Shown here: positions 55,399 to 63,284 of the stretch, piece by piece | How positions within the stretch are numbered: the stretch's first letter is position 1 | How the letters are laid out: each line of letters opens with the position of its first letter | NCBI GenBank assembly: GCA_016795465.1 | Contig: JAEUHK010000019.1 | Location: 1 to 64,000 of the forward strand | DNA length: 64,000 nucleotides | Source of the DNA: Verrucomicrobiaceae bacterium | Lineage (GTDB): Bacteria; Verrucomicrobiota; Verrucomicrobiia; Verrucomicrobiales; Verrucomicrobiaceae | Direction of reading: 5' to 3' | Notes under the pieces: model-generated | What the model was told of the DNA's origin: nothing | Database searches by the model: none | What the model saw: the letters and a program-made list of their open reading frames with translations, nothing else | Program-made: the position numbers and the translations under genes

Positions 55399-56058
55399 AT
55401 GAATCGCAAGCCTTCTCTCACTTTAACCCAACCTATGGCCTCCTGGCTGCTGACCGTGACGTTCGTCATTCTGTCATTCGCCATTCGTCCTTCCGCGAAC
55501 GCGGCCGTCATCTACAGCGGCGTCCAAAACATCGCCATCCCGACCACCTTCGACGGCGTGTATCTCGACATCGATACCGTCACCACCAGCACCTCCGTCA
55601 TCACCGGCTGGGACATCAATCCCTTCTTCGGCGGCTTCGCCCTCGGCAACAGTGCCGCTTTTCAACCCGTGCGCATCGGCACCGGCAACTCCGACACCAT
55701 CCTCAATCTCGCCTACGGCACCCTCGTGGACAGCCTGCTCAACTACGCCACAGGCGAAGCCGGGAGCAGCGACCACATCGGCGGCGGCGCGAATCAATTC
55801 ACCGACGGTGCCTCAGGTTATCTCGGCTTCAAATTCACCACCAACAGCAACGCCGGCCCCTTCTACGGCTGGATGCACCTCACCCTCACCGCCAACACCA
55901 GCGGCGCCACCATCCATGAATGGGCCTACGACAACACCGGCTCCGGCATCTACATCGGCTCCCTCACCGCCGTCCCCGAGCCCTCGCGAGCCATGCTGCT
56001 TCTCATTGGCCTCACTTCGGCCTTCTTTCGTCGTCAACGCCACCGGACTGCCGCATGA
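55399..56058 (+). CDS. PEP-CTERM sorting domain protein
   Basis: 219 aa. An N-terminal signal peptide ends near residue 36 (RPSANA-AV). The body is beta-rich (IPTTFDGVYLDIDTVTTS; GYLGFKFTTNSNAGPFYGWM), a pattern common in secreted PEP-CTERM proteins. The tail is a classic PEP-CTERM signal: VPEPS at about 192-196, a hydrophobic stretch (AMLLLIGLTSAFF) and a basic end (RRQRHR). Such proteins are processed by an exosortase and linked to exopolysaccharide; no exosortase gene is in this window. ATG 55399. It overlaps the next small gene by 4 nt. Part of the signal peptide is encoded by a dispersed repeat. Confidence 0.85.
   Translation: MNRKPSLTLTQPMASWLLTVTFVILSFAIRPSANAAVIYSGVQNIAIPTTFDGVYLDIDTVTTSTSVITGWDINPFFGGFALGNSAAFQPVRIGTGNSDTILNLAYGTLVDSLLNYATGEAGSSDHIGGGANQFTDGASGYLGFKFTTNSNAGPFYGWMHLTLTANTSGATIHEWAYDNTGSGIYIGSLTAVPEPSRAMLLLIGLTSAFFRRQRHRTAA
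55462..55492. repeat. TTCGTCATTC repeat inside the PEP-CTERM signal-peptide region
   Basis: The repeat units TTCGTCATTCTGTCATTCGC and CATTCGTCCTT lie in frame within the PEP-CTERM gene and encode residues 22-32 (FVILSFAIRPS), the hydrophobic core of its signal peptide. The same family occupies intergenic spacers at 57395-57428 and 59672-59703. Confidence 0.65.
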
Positions 56059-56171
56059 CTCGTCACACGCTGATCAGCCTCCGCGAGCTCATCCTCCGCC
56101 TCGCGGGCATTTTGGGCATGGTGGCCGTTTTTGTCCTCCTCTCTTGGGGTATCTGCCGCCTCGTCGGGTGA
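56055..56171 (+). CDS. Very small single-span membrane protein
   Basis: 38 aa: a basic N-terminus (MTRHTLISLRELILR) followed by one hydrophobic span (LAGILGMVAVFVLLSWGICRLV). The start codon overlaps the PEP-CTERM stop (ATGA at 56055-56058), so translation is probably coupled. The overlap, the inside-positive arrangement and the membrane-like span argue for a real gene despite its size. I do not recognise a family; it might assist the PEP-CTERM protein it is coupled to, which is speculation. Confidence 0.5.
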   Translation: MTRHTLISLRELILRLAGILGMVAVFVLLSWGICRLVG

Positions 56172-56318
56172 GCCTTTTCCTCCGTCGGTGCTCATCCCCG
56201 ATGAATCTGGCATCCGTTTGATCGAGTGATCACCTCTGGTTTGCCAGCAAGCACCGGCGGAGGGAGCCGCCACCTTCCGCGGCTTGAGATTTGTCTTTGG
56301 GTGCCTATGCTCGCAGGC

Positions 56319-56489
56319 ATGAAAACGACACTTCTCTTCCTTGTCGGTGCCCTTCTCGTCCTGACATCCTGCCGTAATGGCCGCGGAGGTCCGGTGGAAC
56401 GGGCAGGCCGCAGCGTGGACAATGCGGTGGATTGGGCGGGCTATGGCGTCCGCCGTGCAGGTGAGGGTATTCAGCGAGCGGCGCGGTGA
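56319..56489 (+). CDS. Small entericidin-like lipoprotein
   Basis: 56 aa. Signal sequence with a lipobox (LLVLTSC, Cys18) predicts a short lipid-anchored peptide. The mature part (NGRGGPVERAGRSVDNAVDW, then RRAGEGIQRAAR) resembles entericidin-like small lipoproteins, which commonly have an amphipathic helix with a GRxVDxA-type stretch. ATG 56319 is chosen because it gives a standard signal length; ATG 56307 is 4 codons upstream. It lies 15 nt before miaA and may share its transcript. Confidence 0.65.
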   Translation: MKTTLLFLVGALLVLTSCRNGRGGPVERAGRSVDNAVDWAGYGVRRAGEGIQRAAR

Positions 56490-56504
56490 TTTGGAACACC
56501 GCGC

Positions 56505-57407
56505 ATGCTGCCTGAATCCACGATCTTCATCGCCGGACCCACCGCGTCTGGTAAATCGGCCCTCGCGTTGGAGCTGGCCTCGCGGCTGGATGGGGAAATC
56601 GTGAACGCGGATGCCTTTCAGCTCTATGCGGGGCTCGATGTGATCACGGCGAAGCCCTCCGCGGCCGATTTGGCCCGTGTGCCGCATCATCTTTACGGTG
56701 TGCTGCCGCTCACGGAGGCCTGCGATGCGCAGCGCTATCATGATCTCGCCAGGCCGGTGATTGAAGACATCGCCTCGCGTGGCAAAACGCCGCTCGTGGT
56801 TGGCGGGTCCGGTTTGTATCTCAAAGCCCTCACCCACGGCCTGGCGCCGCTTCCGCAAGGTGACGCGGCGATGCGTGAAAAGCTCCGCGAGAGGTCGCTG
56901 GAGGACAAAGTAGCCGAATTGCTCGCTCTCGATCCCGCCGCGGCCACGACGGTCAACCTGCGCAATCCGCGTTACGTCGAGCGAGCCCTCGAAATCTGTC
57001 TCCTCACTGGCAAACCGCAGTCCGAGCTGCGCCAGAGCTTCCAAAACGCCCGGCCGAAGGTGCGCGGCATTGTTTTGAGCTGGGAACGCGAGGCCCTCTG
57101 CCACCGCATCGAGGCACGCACGCGGCAAATGCTCGCCAGCGGAGCCCTCGAAGAGGTCGCGGCCCTTGGCGAAGTCTCCCTCACGGCCTGCAAAGCCATC
57201 GGCATCCGCGAGATCCGCGATCACCTCACCGGCAAACTCCCCCTGGAGCAAACCATCGAGGCCATCGCCATTGCCACCCGGCAGTATGCGAAGCGTCAGG
57301 CCACCTGGTTCCGGCGCGAGACGTGCTACCAAACGATTTGCCTCGATTCCTCATCCACCGCACAGTCCGCCGTCGAATCCGCCCTGCGCTTGATTTCGTC
57401 ATTCTGA
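56505..57407 (+). CDS. miaA: tRNA dimethylallyltransferase
   Basis: 300 aa enzyme transferring dimethylallyl from DMAPP to A37 of tRNAs reading UNN codons, the first step of i6A/ms2i6A modification. P-loop GPTASGKSAL at residues 11-20, the substrate Asp/Gln region NADAFQLYAGLDVITAKPS (family NADSxQxYxxxxIgTAKP), VGGSGLYLKAL near 100, and NPRYVERALEI. The C-terminal RQYAKRQATWFR motif is also present. Length is typical. The last codons and stop (ISSF-TGA) fall inside a TTCGTCATTC-type dispersed repeat. aroB starts 22 nt downstream. Confidence 0.97.
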   Translation: MLPESTIFIAGPTASGKSALALELASRLDGEIVNADAFQLYAGLDVITAKPSAADLARVPHHLYGVLPLTEACDAQRYHDLARPVIEDIASRGKTPLVVGGSGLYLKALTHGLAPLPQGDAAMREKLRERSLEDKVAELLALDPAAATTVNLRNPRYVERALEICLLTGKPQSELRQSFQNARPKVRGIVLSWEREALCHRIEARTRQMLASGALEEVAALGEVSLTACKAIGIREIRDHLTGKLPLEQTIEAIAIATRQYAKRQATWFRRETCYQTICLDSSSTAQSAVESALRLISSF

Positions 57408-57428
57408 ATTCGTCCTTCGTCATTTCCC
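57395..57428. repeat. TTCGTCATTC degenerate repeat across the miaA stop
   Basis: Units TTCGTCATTC, TTCGTCC and TTCGTCATTT run from the end of miaA, including its TGA stop, to the aroB start codon. So the entire intergenic gap plus the last codons of miaA are repeat-derived. Confidence 0.65.
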
Positions 57429-57429
57429 C

Positions 57430-58533
57430 ATGCCCCCGCCCCCCGCCATCCGTCCCGTTTTCGTCAATCTCGGCCCACGCAGCTACGTCGTGCAGGTCGG
57501 CAAGGGGCTGCTCGCCACCGCGGGCGAGGAAGTGAATAAAAAACTCGCTGACCGCACCCGCTGCGCCGTCATCACCGATTCGAATGTCGGCCCGCTTTAC
57601 GCGGAGAAGGTCCTGCAAAGCCTGCGGGATGCCGGGAAGGAGCCCCACCTCATCACCGTGCCCGCTGGCGAGGCCTCGAAGTCCCTGCTCAGCAGCGAGA
57701 CCGTGCTCAGCGAGATGGCCAGGGCCGGCCTGGATCGCAAAAGCTTCGTCGTCGCCCTCGGCGGCGGGGTCATCGGCGACCTCGGCGGCTTCTGCGCGGC
57801 CATTTACCAGCGAGGCATTCCGTATGTGCAAATCCCCACCACCGTGCTTTCACAGGTGGACAGCTCCGTCGGCGGCAAAACCGGCGTGAACCTGCCCGAC
57901 GCAAAAAACATGGTCGGAGCCTTCCACCAGCCTGTGTTGGTCATCGCGGACATCGACACGCTCTCCTCGCTGCCGAAACGCGAGTGGAATGAAGGCTTTG
58001 CCGAGATCATCAAGCATGCCGCGATCAAAGATTCGAGCCTCTACGCCCAGATCGACGCCATCGCCGAGGGCAAAGGCGACCTCGTCGCGGTCATTCGTCG
58101 CAACATTTCGATCAAAGCCGCCATCGTCGAGGCCGATGAGTTCGAGACCATCGGCACGCGTGCCCTTCTGAACTTCGGCCACACCCTCGGCCATGCTATC
58201 GAAGCCGCCGCTGGCTATGGCAAACTCCTCCACGGCGAGGCCATCTCTCTCGGCCTGCGGGCCGCTGCGTGGCTCTCCACGCAGATGAGCGGCCTCAATT
58301 CGCAAGAGCACGACCGCATCGTGAATCTGCTGAAACGCTTCGAACTGCCCGTCACCCTCGGCGAGGAGTTCTCGACCGATGAAATCATGCGCATCGCCCG
58401 CATGGACAAGAAGTTCGAGAAAGGCCGCATCCGCTTTGTCCTGCTCAAAAAGGCCGGTGATGCCTATGTGAGCAAAGACGTCCTCGAAGGCCACCTCATC
58501 AATGCGATCGACGAGATTCGGAAGCCGGTGTGA
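57430..58533 (+). CDS. aroB: 3-dehydroquinate synthase
   Basis: 367 aa NAD- and metal-dependent enzyme converting DAHP to 3-dehydroquinate, second step of the shikimate pathway. The NAD/substrate block is intact (LGGGVIGDLGGFCAAIYQRG near 120; PTTVLSQVDSSVGGKTGVNL near 145), as are EWNEGFAEIIKHAAIKD, the metal ligand region NFGHTLGHAIEAAAGYGKLLHGEA and the final DKK motif (RMDKKFEKGRI). Full length. The ATG at 57430 begins a short Pro-rich N-terminus. It follows miaA closely and precedes a sugar-isomerase-like gene. Confidence 0.97.
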   Translation: MPPPPAIRPVFVNLGPRSYVVQVGKGLLATAGEEVNKKLADRTRCAVITDSNVGPLYAEKVLQSLRDAGKEPHLITVPAGEASKSLLSSETVLSEMARAGLDRKSFVVALGGGVIGDLGGFCAAIYQRGIPYVQIPTTVLSQVDSSVGGKTGVNLPDAKNMVGAFHQPVLVIADIDTLSSLPKREWNEGFAEIIKHAAIKDSSLYAQIDAIAEGKGDLVAVIRRNISIKAAIVEADEFETIGTRALLNFGHTLGHAIEAAAGYGKLLHGEAISLGLRAAAWLSTQMSGLNSQEHDRIVNLLKRFELPVTLGEEFSTDEIMRIARMDKKFEKGRIRFVLLKKAGDAYVSKDVLEGHLINAIDEIRKPV

Positions 58534-58578
58534 TTTGATTCGTGACAAAGCGGCGTCGTGCCGCGTATTCCACGCACC

Positions 58579-59472
58579 ATGTCCAACCGCCGCCGCTTCC
58601 TCCGCTCTCTTTCCGCCACCACGCTTGCCGCTGCCACCGGCAGTCTTTTGCCCGCTCAAGAAGCCAAACCCGTCCGCAAGCTTCGCAAGGCCATCATGGG
58701 CGGCACGCTTGGTCTGAAGGGCACGCTCATCGAAAAGTATAGGGCGGCCAAGGAAGCCGGTTACGAAGGCGTGGAGCCTCAGGGTGGCCTGAACCAGCAG
58801 GAGGTCATCGACGCCCTCGGCCAGTCCGGCTTGCAAGCGGCCAGCGTTTGCTGCCACACGCACTGGAAACAGACGCTCACGCATCCCGATGAAAAGATCC
58901 GCGAGGAAGGCCTGCAGGGCGTTCTTCAAACCCTCCGCGATGCGAAGGCCTATGGCGCGGATTCCATTCTCGTCGTTCCAGGCACCGTTGGCGATGACGT
59001 GACCTATCAGCAGGCCTGGGACCGCTCCATCGCCCAGATCAAGAAGGCCGTGCCGCTCGCCAAAGAGCTCGGCGTGAAGATCTCCATCGAGAACGTCTGG
59101 AACAACTTCATCCTCAGCCCCATCGAAGCCGTGAAATTCCTCGACGAGATCGGCGATCCGATTGTCGGCTGGCATTTCGACATCGGCAACGTGCTGCGCT
59201 ACGGCTGGCCGGAGCATTGGATCCCCGTGCTCGGCAAGCGCATCAACCGCATCCACGTCAAAGAATACTCCACGAAGAAGATGAAGGACGAGGGCGTGTG
59301 GAAAGGCTTCGACTGCGATCTCACCGAAGGCACCAACAACTGGCCCGCGATTATGAAAGCCCTCGACAGCATCGGCTACACCGGCTGGGCCATCAGCGAG
59401 CAACGCGGCGGCATCAACCCCAACGGCCTCCGCATGCTCGTCGAGCGCATGGACAAGATTTTTGCGATGTGA
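58579..59472 (+). CDS. Tat-exported sugar phosphate isomerase/epimerase-like TIM barrel protein
   Basis: 297 aa. Twin-arginine signal (NRRRFLRSLSATTLAAATGS, then LLPAQEA) predicts folded export. The body is a xylose-isomerase-like TIM barrel (AP endonuclease family 2): EAGYEGVEPQGG, LGVKISIENVWNNF with a likely metal Glu, IVGWHFDIGNVLRYG and INRIHVKEYS with metal His residues, ending GWAISEQRGG. Such proteins act on sugars or inositol-like substrates and are abundant in Planctomycetes and Verrucomicrobia; substrate unknown. ATG 58579 places the Tat motif at the N-terminus (GTG 58558 would add 7 residues). A terminator follows. Confidence 0.88.
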   Translation: MSNRRRFLRSLSATTLAAATGSLLPAQEAKPVRKLRKAIMGGTLGLKGTLIEKYRAAKEAGYEGVEPQGGLNQQEVIDALGQSGLQAASVCCHTHWKQTLTHPDEKIREEGLQGVLQTLRDAKAYGADSILVVPGTVGDDVTYQQAWDRSIAQIKKAVPLAKELGVKISIENVWNNFILSPIEAVKFLDEIGDPIVGWHFDIGNVLRYGWPEHWIPVLGKRINRIHVKEYSTKKMKDEGVWKGFDCDLTEGTNNWPAIMKALDSIGYTGWAISEQRGGINPNGLRMLVERMDKIFAM

Positions 59473-59494
59473 GGTAATCCGGCCTCCTCCTTCG

Positions 59495-59530
59495 AAAAGC
59501 CTCCTAGCAGCCATGCCGGGAGGCTTTTTT
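59495..59530 (+). terminator. Rho-independent terminator after the isomerase-like gene
   Basis: A 10-bp stem (AAAAGCCTCC at 59495-59504, GGAGGCTTTT at 59519-59528) with a 14-nt loop and a T run, 22 nt past the stop codon. It would end transcripts of the miaA-aroB-isomerase group. Confidence 0.8.
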
Positions 59531-59671
59531 GTGCCTGCCACATGCCCCGAAGCCACCCCACGCCCACTTTCCCGCCGTCCCGGCACAGCAAGTGCTCATT
59601 ATGGCTTTGAAACGGCCCTTTCACCATCCATCTACTTGCCCTTCCGCCATCGCTCGCCCCTCGTCTTCCCC

Positions 59672-59703
59672 TTCGTCATTCTGATTTCGTCATTCGTCAT
59701 TCC
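59672..59703. repeat. TTCGTCATTC degenerate repeat before glgP
   Basis: Three imperfect units (TTCGTCATTCTGA, TTTCGTCATTC, GTCATTCC) end 2 nt before the glgP ATG, so the presumed ribosome-binding region is repeat-derived. No Shine-Dalgarno is visible in it. Confidence 0.65.
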
Positions 59704-59705
59704 AA

Positions 59706-62174
59706 ATGGAATCCCCGCTCAACTGCCCGCCGTCCGACTCCACCGAGTCGCTGAAAGTCTCGATCACCAACCACCTGCGCTTCACCCTCGGGGCCTATGT
59801 GCAGTCCGCCTCCGAGAATGACTGGTGGGTGGCCACCTGCCTGGCCGTGCGTGACCGTGTGATGGACATGTCCACGAAGTCCCGCTCGCTGCATCGTCAG
59901 GAAGGCGTTCGCCGAGTGCATTACCTCTCGCTGGAGTATCTCATGGGCCGCCTGTTGGAGAACAATCTCCGCAACTCCGGCCTCTACGAGCACACGAAGG
60001 AAGCCCTCGCAGCCTGCGGCAAAGATCTCGACTCCCTGCTTCAACGCGAGCCCGACATGGGCCTCGGCAATGGCGGCCTCGGCCGTCTCGCCGCGTGCTT
60101 CATGGATTCGCTCAGCACGCTGAACCTGCCCGCCATCGGCTACGGCATCCATTATGAGTTCGGCCTCTTCAAACAGGAGTTCGTGAATGGCAAGCAGGTC
60201 GAGCATCCCGATGCGTGGATGCGCGATGGCAGCCCATGGAAGATCGCCCGCCCGTCCTACCGGCAAAAGATTCATCTCTATGGCCGCAGCGTGCAGAAGT
60301 TCGACGACCTCGGCAATCCGCACTACGAATGGGTCGATACGAAGTGCCTTCTCGGCCTGCCGTGGGACATTCCGATCGTCGGTTATGAATCGCACACCGT
60401 GAACGTGCTGCGCCTCTGGCAGGCGCAGGCGGATGAGGACCTCAATCTGCAAATCTTCAACGAAGGCGGCTACATCGACGCCATCCGCGAGAAGGCGATG
60501 GCCGAGACCGTGTCGAAGGTGCTCTACCCGAACGACAGCACGGAGAGCGGCAAGGAATTGCGCCTCGTGCAGCAGTATTTCTTCGTCGCCTGCTCGCTCG
60601 CCGACATCATCCGCCGCTTCAAAAACGGCTACAACCTCCCCTGGAGCGAATTCCCCTCCAAGGCCGCCATCCAGCTCAACGACACGCATCCCGCCGTCGC
60701 CATCCCCGAGCTCATGCGCATCCTCGTAGATGAAGAGAAGCTCGATTGGGCGCAGGCCTGGAGCATTTGCCAGCAAACTTTTGGCTACACGAATCACACG
60801 CTGCTGCCCGAGGCACTCGAAACGTGGTCCACCGGCCTCTTTGAGCGCGTGCTGCCGCGCCACCTCCAGATCATCTATCAGATCAACCACCTCTTCCTCA
60901 CGAACGAAGTCGAGGCCAAATGGCCCGGCGACAACGAGAAGAAGCGCGTCCTTTCGCTCATCGAGGAACGCGGCGGCCACAAAGCCGTGCGCATGGCCCA
61001 CATGAGCGTGCTCGGCTCCCACGCCACGAACGGCGTCGCCGCGCTGCACACGCGTTTGCTTTGCGAGCGGCTCTTCCCCGAGTTCCACGAGCTGTATCCC
61101 GAGCGCTTCCTCAATCTCACCAATGGCGTCACCTTCCGCCGCTGGCTCGACGTGTGCAATCCGGAGCTCTCCGCGCTCATCACCGAGTCCATCGGCTCCG
61201 GCTGGCTCAAGGATGCGTCGAAACTCCGCGGCCTCGAAAAATTCGCCACAGACAGCTCCTTCCAGCAGCGCTTCCACGACATCAAACGCGGCCACAAAGT
61301 GCGCCTCGCCAAGATTATCCAGGATTCCTGCGGCGTGTGCGTGAGCCCCGATGCGCTCTTCGACGTGCAGATCAAGCGACTGCACGAGTACAAGCGCCAG
61401 CACCTCAACCTGCTGCACATCGTCAGCCTTTACCGCCAGCTCCTCGACAATCCGAACCTCGACATCGCCCCGCGTGTCTTCGTTTTCGGAGCCAAGGCCG
61501 CTCCCGGCTACTACCTCGCCAAAAACATCATCCACGCCATCAACGCCCTCGCCGCGAAGGTGAACCATGATCCGCGCATCGGCGGCAAGCTGAAGGTCGT
61601 CTTCATCCCGAACTACGGCGTCTCCATCGCCGAGCGCATCATTCCGGCGGCCGATCTGAGCGAGCAAATCTCCACCGCCGGCAAGGAAGCCTCCGGCACG
61701 GGCAACATGAAGCTCGCCCTCAACGGTGCCCTCACCATCGGCACGCTCGACGGCGCCAACGTCGAGATCCTTGAGGAAGTCGGCGACGACAACATCTTCA
61801 TCTTCGGCCTCACCGTCGAGGAAGTCACTGAACTCCGCGCCAAGGGCTACAACCCCATGGACTACTACTGGGCCAGCGAGGAACTGCGCCTCAGCCTCGA
61901 CTGGCTCACCAGCGATGCCTTCACCGGCAACGCCAACGAGTTCAAACCCCTCCGCGACAGCCTCCTCCACCACGGCGACCCCTTTCTCGTCATGGCCGAC
62001 TACGACAGCTACGCCGCCGCCCAGGCCAAAGTCGGCTGGGCCTACCAAAACGTCCCCGAGTGGACCCGCAAAGCCATCCTCAACACCGCGAGAGTCGGCA
62101 AATTCAGCAGCGACCGCACCATCCTCGAATACGCCGAGAAAGTGTGGAAGCTCCCGCAGGTCTCGGTGCCGTAA
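59706..62174 (+). CDS. glgP: Glycogen/starch/alpha-glucan phosphorylase
   Basis: 822 aa GT35 enzyme releasing glucose-1-phosphate from alpha-1,4-glucans in the cytoplasm. Family blocks: [17 protein letters not shown] near residue 80, [48 protein letters not shown], and the pyridoxal phosphate site [20 protein letters not shown] with the Schiff-base Lys669. Length agrees with the usual ~815 aa. The ATG at 59706 is at the end of a dispersed repeat. It appears monocistronic: a terminator lies upstream and a 120-nt spacer downstream. Confidence 0.97.
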   Translation: MESPLNCPPSDSTESLKVSITNHLRFTLGAYVQSASENDWWVATCLAVRDRVMDMSTKSRSLHRQEGVRRVHYLSLEYLMGRLLENNLRNSGLYEHTKEALAACGKDLDSLLQREPDMGLGNGGLGRLAACFMDSLSTLNLPAIGYGIHYEFGLFKQEFVNGKQVEHPDAWMRDGSPWKIARPSYRQKIHLYGRSVQKFDDLGNPHYEWVDTKCLLGLPWDIPIVGYESHTVNVLRLWQAQADEDLNLQIFNEGGYIDAIREKAMAETVSKVLYPNDSTESGKELRLVQQYFFVACSLADIIRRFKNGYNLPWSEFPSKAAIQLNDTHPAVAIPELMRILVDEEKLDWAQAWSICQQTFGYTNHTLLPEALETWSTGLFERVLPRHLQIIYQINHLFLTNEVEAKWPGDNEKKRVLSLIEERGGHKAVRMAHMSVLGSHATNGVAALHTRLLCERLFPEFHELYPERFLNLTNGVTFRRWLDVCNPELSALITESIGSGWLKDASKLRGLEKFATDSSFQQRFHDIKRGHKVRLAKIIQDSCGVCVSPDALFDVQIKRLHEYKRQHLNLLHIVSLYRQLLDNPNLDIAPRVFVFGAKAAPGYYLAKNIIHAINALAAKVNHDPRIGGKLKVVFIPNYGVSIAERIIPAADLSEQISTAGKEASGTGNMKLALNGALTIGTLDGANVEILEEVGDDNIFIFGLTVEEVTELRAKGYNPMDYYWASEELRLSLDWLTSDAFTGNANEFKPLRDSLLHHGDPFLVMADYDSYAAAQAKVGWAYQNVPEWTRKAILNTARVGKFSSDRTILEYAEKVWKLPQVSVP

Positions 62175-62212
62175 GGCACCGCCATCGTCCTCGTCCTCGA
62201 TCGAGGCGTGTT

Positions 62213-62234
62213 GTTTCACGTTCCAAGTTTCACG
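62213..62234. repeat. TTTCACGTTCCAAG degenerate repeat
   Basis: Two imperfect units (GTTTCACG, AGTTTCACG) separated by TTCCA lie in the spacer after glgP, near a 12-bp palindrome CCTCGATCGAGG (62195-62206). This is a further, shorter intergenic repeat family. Confidence 0.45.
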
Positions 62235-62294
62235 ACGCTGCCGCGAATCAAAACACGCCTTGCCTGAATCCATGTTTCGAGGTCCAATCGAGCT

Positions 62295-62588
62295 ATGGAA
62301 GACCCGGCCATCATGCCTCCGCAGCCCGACAACGGGAAAGCCTGGCTGCTTTGGTGCATTGCCACGCTCGTCCTTCCAGCGATTGCCGGTGCCATTTGTT
62401 TCATGGGGGAAGCTGGTCCTGGCGTGGCATTGGTCTTGGGCATCGTAGCCTTCTTCATGCATCTGGCGGCAAGCATGAAGTTGGACGGAATGAGCGGCTG
62501 TGCTGTTTTCTTTCTCTATATCGGCGGCTGGGCTTTGATGGTTGCCACATTCTTTGTGGGCTGTGTCGTGTCTTTCCCCAAAATCTAA
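62295..62588 (+). CDS. Small membrane protein, tandem paralogue 1
   Basis: 97 aa. A short Pro-rich cytoplasmic-type N-terminus (MEDPAIMPPQPDNGKAW) is followed by three hydrophobic segments (about 17-38, 42-59 and 70-92). Shared features with the next two proteins: LxxWCIATLVLPAIAG, FFMHLAASMKLD and YIGGWALM near the end, then GC. Family not recognised. It is followed after 6 nt by paralogue 2, indicating co-transcription. Confidence 0.7.
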   Translation: MEDPAIMPPQPDNGKAWLLWCIATLVLPAIAGAICFMGEAGPGVALVLGIVAFFMHLAASMKLDGMSGCAVFFLYIGGWALMVATFFVGCVVSFPKI

Positions 62589-62594
62589 AGCAAG

Positions 62595-62879
62595 ATGGAT
62601 CCGACAGATCAAAACACAGCTCCACCTCCGGTTTCAGGCCCCTGGTCGTTCATCTGGATAGCCTCCATCAGTCTTGTTCCGGTTTGCCGGATGGTCGGCA
62701 AGATGAATAGCTTTGCTTCGATTTTGCTTTTCGGGGGTTGCGTGGCCATGCACTTCATCGCCAGCCGCAAAATGGCAGAACAAAGCGGCTGCATGACGTT
62801 GATTTGTTATCTGGTCGGAGGTTGGCTGCTGATGTTGCTCGTCATGGGCGCTGGGTGCAGTTCGCCTTACGGGCGATAA
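62595..62879 (+). CDS. Small membrane protein, tandem paralogue 2
   Basis: 94 aa. Same layout as its neighbours: Pro-rich start (MDPTDQNTAPPPVSGPW), IWIASISLVPVC, CVAMHFIASRKM, SGCMTLICYLVGGWLLMLLV and a terminal GC. It has lost the LPAIAG core of paralogues 1 and 3. Three hydrophobic segments. No function is known to me. Confidence 0.7.
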   Translation: MDPTDQNTAPPPVSGPWSFIWIASISLVPVCRMVGKMNSFASILLFGGCVAMHFIASRKMAEQSGCMTLICYLVGGWLLMLLVMGAGCSSPYGR

Positions 62880-62925
62880 AGTCCGCCATGCTCCTCAAAA
62901 ACACGCCCTCCAACCTCATTCACTG

Positions 62926-63279
62926 ATGAGCGAAACGCCCCGTAAGCCTGAGATGACTAAACCTGCCGCGCCCAAACCTCCGGGTTACAGAGCACCGGTT
63001 CCAGACGCGAACAAGACATGGATGTTTTGGATCGCTTCGACGGTTGTTCTACCAGCTATCGCGGGATCATTGGTGTTAACCAATAACACCGGCAAAATTG
63101 CATCGGCAGCGCTTTGTATCCTGGCGGCATTTTTACATCTCATCATCAGCGACAAGCTGAGTGATTACCTTGCTGCGAAGTCAGGCAATTCGGGCATCAT
63201 GATTCAAGTGGGTGGCTGGGTTTTGATCGTTGGTTCATACTTTATTGGTTGTATGTCGGAACTGTCCTCCAGACTGTAG
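62926..63279 (+). CDS. Small membrane protein, tandem paralogue 3
   Basis: 117 aa. Longer hydrophilic, Pro/Lys-rich N-terminus (about 30 residues), then WMFWIASTVVLPAIAGSL, FLHLIISDKLSDYL and IQVGGWVLIVGSYFIGC, matching paralogue 1 closely. Starts 46 nt after paralogue 2. The radical SAM gene begins 5 nt downstream, so the four genes may form one operon. Confidence 0.7.
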   Translation: MSETPRKPEMTKPAAPKPPGYRAPVPDANKTWMFWIASTVVLPAIAGSLVLTNNTGKIASAALCILAAFLHLIISDKLSDYLAAKSGNSGIMIQVGGWVLIVGSYFIGCMSELSSRL

Positions 63280-63284
63280 CTTTC

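Noticed and set aside
62165-62180. Hairpin GGTGCC-GTAA-GGCACC over the glgP stop codon as a terminator
   Set aside because: Six-bp stem containing the stop codon and no T run after it; not convincing as an intrinsic terminator.
59697-62612. 971-codon minus-strand open frame opposite glgP
   Set aside because: glgP is full length with all family motifs; the antisense frame also runs through intergenic repeats, showing it is not constrained as a protein.
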